The translations under genes and the position numbers were made by a program. Below, in pieces: positions 58,653 through 64,000 of a stretch of DNA of 64,000 nt. The notes under the pieces were generated by a model, which worked only from the letters and a program-made list of their open reading frames with translations, was not told where the DNA came from and searched no databases. Numbering within the stretch: the first letter of the stretch is position 1; the number at the start of each line of letters is the position of its first letter. The stretch covers positions 1 through 64,000 of the forward strand of contig JBBHKE010002769.1 of NCBI GenBank assembly GCA_037447655.1, read 5' to 3'. Origin of the DNA: Zygnema cylindricum (taxonomy: Eukaryota > Streptophyta > Zygnematophyceae > Zygnematales > Zygnemataceae).

Positions 58653-60087
58653 TAGTGTTTTGTATCGAGGGCCACTTGTCGATATTCGATATGTTCCTAA
58701 TATTAGGAACCCAAAAATTGATATATCGCTTCAACATATCGATAAGCTCAATATCGCGATATTTTGTTGATATATCGGGCCAATATGTCTATATATTATA
58801 TCACGATATATCGAAGCTTGTTTTCCTGTTTTTTCTAATTATTCGCAGGTGTTTGTGCCCCATACTCGTTCCAGGTTATCTTTTTATGGTTTTCACATTT
58901 ATTTTCACATTTATTTGTGCGGTTTTTTATGACATTATGCTTGTAAATTTTGTTTTTTTAAATAATAGACAAGTGTTATTGCTGTAGTGGTCGGGCATGT
59001 GCAACTACTATAGAGGCCGGACAGGTAGAAAACAAAAGTTTGTATGAGTTTCAAAGTACTATGGACCAGATTAGTTTATTATACGAAAATTATAAAAAAA
59101 ACGTCTTCGTATCACCTCCTAAAAAAAAACAAATAATTCACTACCATAAAACGCAACCAATAAATAGTTAAGATATTATTTTCGTGTTCTAACCAGTGAA
59201 ACAACTCTCATCACCAACGCACATGTGTGGTTTATACGTCGCTTTATATTTAGTGTTGCAATATATCATATTATTATTTATTTAGTGTTGCTCTAAATTT
59301 GAATGTAATATAATGCCAACCGAATTCTGTAGATTTTGGTACAATTTAATCTTGTGACCACGTAGATGGAGCCCAATATGTGGCCACGATTAACCTACAT
59401 TTCCACATTGAAATTAACTATTTATTTTCCCAAACTTAATGATTGCAACTGTTCCGTTTGTTTTATTTTATTTGTAATAAAAAAAATATGATCGCAAAAT
59501 TTTCCAATTCCTCAAACGACAAATAATGAAATTCGTGAAGGTTTAAAATTATGAGATGTCAAAAAAAATTAGCTTATTTCTTCGCTGAAACAACAAAAAT
59601 ATTGAAGAGAAGTTCCCAAAAAGATTTTCCAACCAATTTCCCATTTCCCACATTCAAACATGTGATAATCCCATAATCCCAAAATCCTAGATTTCCTACA
59701 TGCCAAATATTAATTCTACATTGATTCTCAAACTAATAACATAAAAGTTTCAAATCTCCATTCCTGCAAATTAGTTTCATTTGATGAAATAATTGTAAGT
59801 TATGTTCTGAACTACGTACTAAATATACTAATTTTACTGCAGCTACATGTTACGTTGTATTGAAGTTACGTATCTAAATTCACGTCATACGTGGCGTACA
59901 GGATTATTTAGTGTTTTCAATAAAATACTATGTTATACGAATTATACAATTTAAGTAAAACTATAAAACGTGAATTATATCATGATATACCTTTTTGGTC
60001 TCGATGCGATATATTGAGGCCTCTAACCGGTCAATATTCGATGTATCGAATTTATCGCGATAAAGTTCTACCCGATACACAACATTA
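58653..60087. mobile_element. GATATATCG-rich element (copy 3, long)
   Basis: TA-GTGTTTTGTATCG at the left and CGATACACAACAT-TA at the right, about 1431 bp. GATATATCG words cluster at both ends (58680-58815 and 59985-60065) around an AT-rich centre without a gene. Confidence 0.65.
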
Positions 60088-62756
60088 GTTTTTAGGCGAT
60101 TTTAGGGTTTTTAATGGTTTAGGGGATTTTGGGGGTGTTCCGGTGGTTTTCACATCACTGCTTATATATTTTAAGTTTCTAGTTTTTTTTCACGAATATG
60201 GATTTATGGGGCAACACATATCCAAATTAAATGCAACTGCGTGAGGTTTACAAATTTACAAAAATTAGGGTTACAAAGGAAATTGAGTCGATATATAAAC
60301 GAAGATCGGGGCCCCATTTGTTTTGAAACCAAAATCGTCCATTACGTTTCCAAACGATGCCAATGAACCAATATATATTTGAATCAATGTCTTATTTTCA
60401 ACGATATTCCGAAAAGCATTAAATGCTTTTGTTGCTTTTGTTAACGAAATAAAAAGCCAAATACCAAAGTATACGAGAACTAAATACTAATACATACACA
60501 TACATTGCAAACATAAAATTGGGTTGCCGACCCAAAGCTTAAGACCGATCCGCAATAAAGGTTACGAGTACGAATATTGTTTATATGAGTATAGTGGTGC
60601 GGAGATAAGTTTTTTAATCCTCCACCATCATTATTTATCGGGTATTGGATGCCGCTTAGGATAGTTGATGAACTAAAAAAATATACCGAGAATAAAAAGA
60701 CAACAACATCGTTTTAAACGGGTTCTCAAGTTATATAACATCGAAAGATCGTCGAGTGTAATCGTGCAAAAAATTGTCAAATGAAGAGCATAAGGTTCCG
60801 AAGTTAAGAAAAACCAAATGGTATGACATTTATAGTTGGTGTCAATGCGCGTGGCCTCGAATTTTTGAGGACAATGCATCCTCAGTTGCAATATCAATAT
60901 GTAATGCTGCTTATGAGAAAACATGGGAGCTCGTGGGGTACGTGACAACTGAATCACTCAATGCTATTTTCACTCATTATAAAAGCATAAAATCTAAAGA
61001 GCCACAATGGGAAAATGGTAACTTATGTTATTAAAGATTTAAGATGCGCTAGAGCAAATCAAACGACTTATACAAGGTCCACCGTGACGAGTATTAATAA
61101 ATGAATGGAAAATGATAATGTCTCCTAATGGGTTTTGATAGGATAAAGTAGTGATTTCGATTTGAAGAATATAACACAAAAAAGGAGGAAATCGGGTCGA
61201 TTGAGATGAAACGTGTCGAATACTGATAAATATGGCATTAGAAACAACAACATGAAAGTCATCAACAATGTCTATTTGAATTACGATTAAATACGGGTGA
61301 AAGTCAACATGGCACATTGGAAAAATGAGCATAAGGTCCTTGTGGAGTTGCAAACATATTAATTTTTCTATACAATAATACAGGATTCCCCACAAAAGAA
61401 TAAGATAAGCACCTCTCCCAGGCTTCAAAGATAATACAAAAGATTTGTTTTAAACCAATATATTGTTAAGGTTTTTTAAGATCCCAACACTCGCTAAACT
61501 CACACAAGAAGGTCTTGAAGTGACTTGCCGCCATGTTTTTAATAAAATGTATTTGTAGTTTTTACATCCGTAGGTTGTCATTTATATTTTATACGGGTTA
61601 AAGAGATCAAACCGAACCAAGTGGTATTTAAATCACTTATATCAAGCTATACCCGCTCAAACTCTTATAATATGAGGTGAGACATTAGTATTTTAAATCA
61701 GTTCGGAGCTATTTTCGGCCACACGGGGCTGAGTGGTTATTGAAGTGAATTGAAATGAACTAGGGCTGGTGTTAATAATGTAAATGGGTGGTGTACCATA
61801 CAAGCCATGTCTTGTAATTAGTTAGAATAAACAAAGGAAAAAAATGTGTTTTGTGATTAACGTAGACGAAAGAGCACAATTGTGCATCTTTTTAGCTCAA
61901 ACGGCAAAAGTGAAAACATAAATTGTAATTAGCATAGGCAACAATTATGTTGCCTACACTAGTTATGCACGGTGTAAGGATTTATAGTAGTTTGAGATAT
62001 TGAAACAATATAATGTTGAACTATCATTCGATCCGGTTTGGACGCAATCGTTTCAAACCAAACTGAACAGGTTTTACCTAGTTAAGTTTCCCAAATTAGC
62101 CAGCGGTTTGAAACGTTTTTTTGAGGTGGTTGCGATCCCATGAACCTATTGGTACGGTTCGTCACACCCAAACCCGGTATAAAAAGACGTACGATGCATT
62201 GGTAATACGATGACAAAGAAAATACCACAATAAGGAAAGGTACAAGTTTGAGTGGGGTCTACCAGACGATTGGGGGGGCTCGGGGTGGGGGTGGTGGGGT
62301 TGAACCTGTAGGGGGTGGCTAGGGAAGACAGGGGGAGGCGTTTTATCTCTTTAAAACAAACGGTTTTACGGTTTGACCGTTTCGGTTTAGCCACCCGAAC
62401 CCTCGGTATTTATTGCGAAGTTGAATTCCGGTTTAATACAGAGCCGTCCGTTTATTTTCACACGGAAACCGAACTGAGCCGAACGAAACCGAATCGAACC
62501 AAACCGAACCGAACCCAAGCCAACCCAACTTGGCCAGTGCTTGCTCTATTGTACTATACCGTACTGTACTGAATATTCAACTTCCGTACTGTATACTCAA
62601 CCTTATAGTTTTTGAAGTGTTAAAGTTTGAAGTTTTGAACAGTGAAACTTCTGTTTTTAGGGTGGAGAGTTTTCTCATGCCCGTTTCCTGTTTTGCTCTC
62701 TCTCTTTCCCTCCCTCTCCCTCACGTTCTCTTTCTCTTTGAAGGCGTCAAGCCGCC
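60088..62756. other. Intergenic region upstream of the WDR3-like gene
   Basis: No gene recognised with confidence. Open frames at 60774-61034 (plus) and 61039-61428 (minus) match nothing I know. A short tandem tract of CCGAAC-type hexamers lies at 62466-62530. A CTCTCT/CCCTC pyrimidine-rich stretch (62695-62735) just before the start codon is promoter- or 5' UTR-like. Confidence 0.5.
62466..62530 (+). repeat. CCGAAC hexamer-like tandem tract
   Basis: About ten variants of (A)CCGAAC/CCAAAC/CCGAAT in a row. The neighbouring 62340-62410 has inverse-type words (CGGTTT). Confidence 0.6.
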
Positions 62757-64000
62757 ATGGTCAAGACCTATCTTCGATACGAACTCGCACAGACCTTTGG
62801 CGTGACTGTCTCCTCCGGATCCAATATTCTGTACGATGGTAGCGGCCGTACGGTCATCTGTCCTGCCCTGGAGCGGGTTATGGTTTGGCACGTGCGACAA
62901 GGTACGGCACAGCACGTCCTCCAACCAGCAGCCGCCACGCAAGCGACTGTCGCACCGGAAGTGACGTCACTCGCTCGCAGCTCCTCCAGTCCGACACTGG
63001 TAAGCTTTTAGGTTTAGGTTTTCAGACTGAGAGGTTTATTTATTTAGGGTTTAGAATTTTAACCCTTTAGTGTTTCAGCGGTTTCGGGTTTTAGTGGTTT
63101 AGGGTTTTAACGGTTTAGTTTTTGGGCTTTTAGGCCTGAACCGATATGTACCGGGATTTAAGGGGTAGAATTTGAAGGGATTTAGAATTTATAAGGGTTA
63201 TTTATCTTGTGCTAGAATTCTTGAAAAGGATAATATGTTTGAAATGTCATGTTAGACTTTCCTTACCACCTCATTTTTTTTTGTGAAGTTTGTGTGCCTT
63301 TTGTGAAATCGACAAAGCCAGGAGATGCATTTATAGCAATGGGAACTTTCTTTCTCCCTTCCTCTGTCGTCATTCGTCAATCACCTTCTCCCTCCCTCTC
63401 CCTCTTCCGTCTCCCTTCTCCCTCTTCTCCCTCTCTAACTTTATCTTCTTCTAAACCCCTTCAATTGCCTCTCTCCCTCTCTCCCCTCTCAAATTTTATT
63501 TTCTTTTGAATAATCACCTCTTTCTCTCCTCCCCCGTTTACAAACCACCTCAATCAACTCCTTTTCTCTCCCTCCCTCTCTCTCTATCCGCTCTCCCTCC
63601 ATCATCCAGGTGGCAGTCGGTTACTCCAACGGCTCTATTCGCCTCTGGGACTACGCAACCGGAGCGTGTGACGTGACATTCCATGGTCACAAGCGCGGAG
63701 TTTCCGCTCTCCGTTTCAGCCAATCAGGAGCGTTTCTGGCGTCGGGTGGCAAAGACACGGATGTGGTGGTGTGGGACGTGGTGGGAGAGGAAGGGCTGTA
63801 CCGCCTCAAAGGACACAAGGACCAGGTGAGTAGGACAATTCTATAGGGGGACAGGGGAAAGTGGAAGGGGGAGACGGTGGGGGAGGGAGAGGGGGAGGAG
63901 GAGAGGGAGAGGTGGGAGGGAGAGGGAGAGGGAGAGGGAGAGGGAGGGAGGAGAAATACGTAGGGAGAGGGAGAGGGAGGGCGAGATTGTTACATGGTTC
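62757..64000 (+). CDS. WDR3: WDR3/UTP12 homologue, 5' part (exons 1 and 2, incomplete)
   Basis: Exon 1 is 62757-62999 and exon 2 63610-63825, both phase 0, GT-AG. The protein starts MVKTYLRYELAQTFGVTVSS, and continues PALERVMVWHVRQG, then VAVGYSNGSIRLWDYATGAC, HGHKRGVSALRFSQSGAFLA, VVVWDVVGEEGLYRLKGHKD. This is the first WD40 propeller of the WDR3/Utp12 (Dip2) family, part of the UTP-B complex of the small-subunit processome in the nucleolus, needed for 18S rRNA maturation. Plant members are about 900-1000 residues, so most of the gene lies past the right edge. The start codon has a good context (GCCGCCATGG). Confidence 0.92.
63346..63606 (+). repeat. CT-rich tract in intron 1 of WDR3
   Basis: Long runs of CTCCCTCTC-type words up to the branch and acceptor region of exon 2. 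Confidence 0.8.
63838..63990 (+). repeat. GA-rich tandem tract in intron 2 of WDR3
   Basis: (GGGAGA)n repeats begin just after the donor of exon 2. They are complementary in composition to the CT-rich tract of intron 1. Confidence 0.85.

Noticed and set aside
60774-61428. Possible small genes on both strands
   Set aside because: No recognisable motif, no splice-supported extension, and AT-rich surroundings allow chance open frames.

Overview
The window is nuclear DNA of a multicellular-type eukaryote with many short GT-AG introns. My best guess is a streptophyte (a charophyte alga or early land plant). Three observations support this. The retrotransposon primer-binding site is a perfect 15-nt complement of the plant form of initiator tRNA-Met. 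The largest gene ends in an ASY3-like coiled coil. Another gene ends in a plant-type telobox Myb domain. The species cannot be fixed from sequence alone.

Positions 1-26,640 are a nested stack of mobile elements. A Ty1/copia fragment (element A) ends in an LTR at 972-1394. Copia element C (1767-14686, TSD CCTCA) carries a second, related copia element B (2352-8824, TSD CACAT) inserted in its own 5' LTR. Downstream lie a decayed coding region of unknown family (14740-16079), a solo LTR (16509-17365), and a broken pogo/CENP-B-like DDE transposase gene whose last exon is split by a minus-strand copia element D (19140-25712). The B, C, D and solo LTRs share a three-hairpin RNA structure with compensatory base changes and an antisense tRNA-like module.

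Positions 26,640-31,600 are AT-rich intergenic DNA with two MITE-type elements. Positions 31,604-54,661 hold the host genes. These are a 19-exon minus-strand gene that joins an SYCP2-like N-terminus to an ASY3-like meiotic-axis coiled coil; head-to-head with it, an 11-exon plus-strand Myb/telobox protein gene; a short CCDC174-like gene; and a two-exon gene in which a catalytically degenerate family I inorganic pyrophosphatase domain is fused to a tail of about 820 residues with four RSQT(I/F)SEG repeats. All exon phases in these models close exactly.

Positions 54,662-62,756 are intergenic, with a further cluster of MITEs and GATATATCG-rich elements. The window ends in the first two exons of a WDR3/UTP12-type ribosome-biogenesis WD40 gene, which runs off the right edge. 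The most unusual items are the pseudo-pyrophosphatase fusion, an exactly intron-bounded tandem duplication inside the ASY3-like gene, the SYCP2/ASY3 hybrid architecture, and the structured LTRs with half-tRNA priming.
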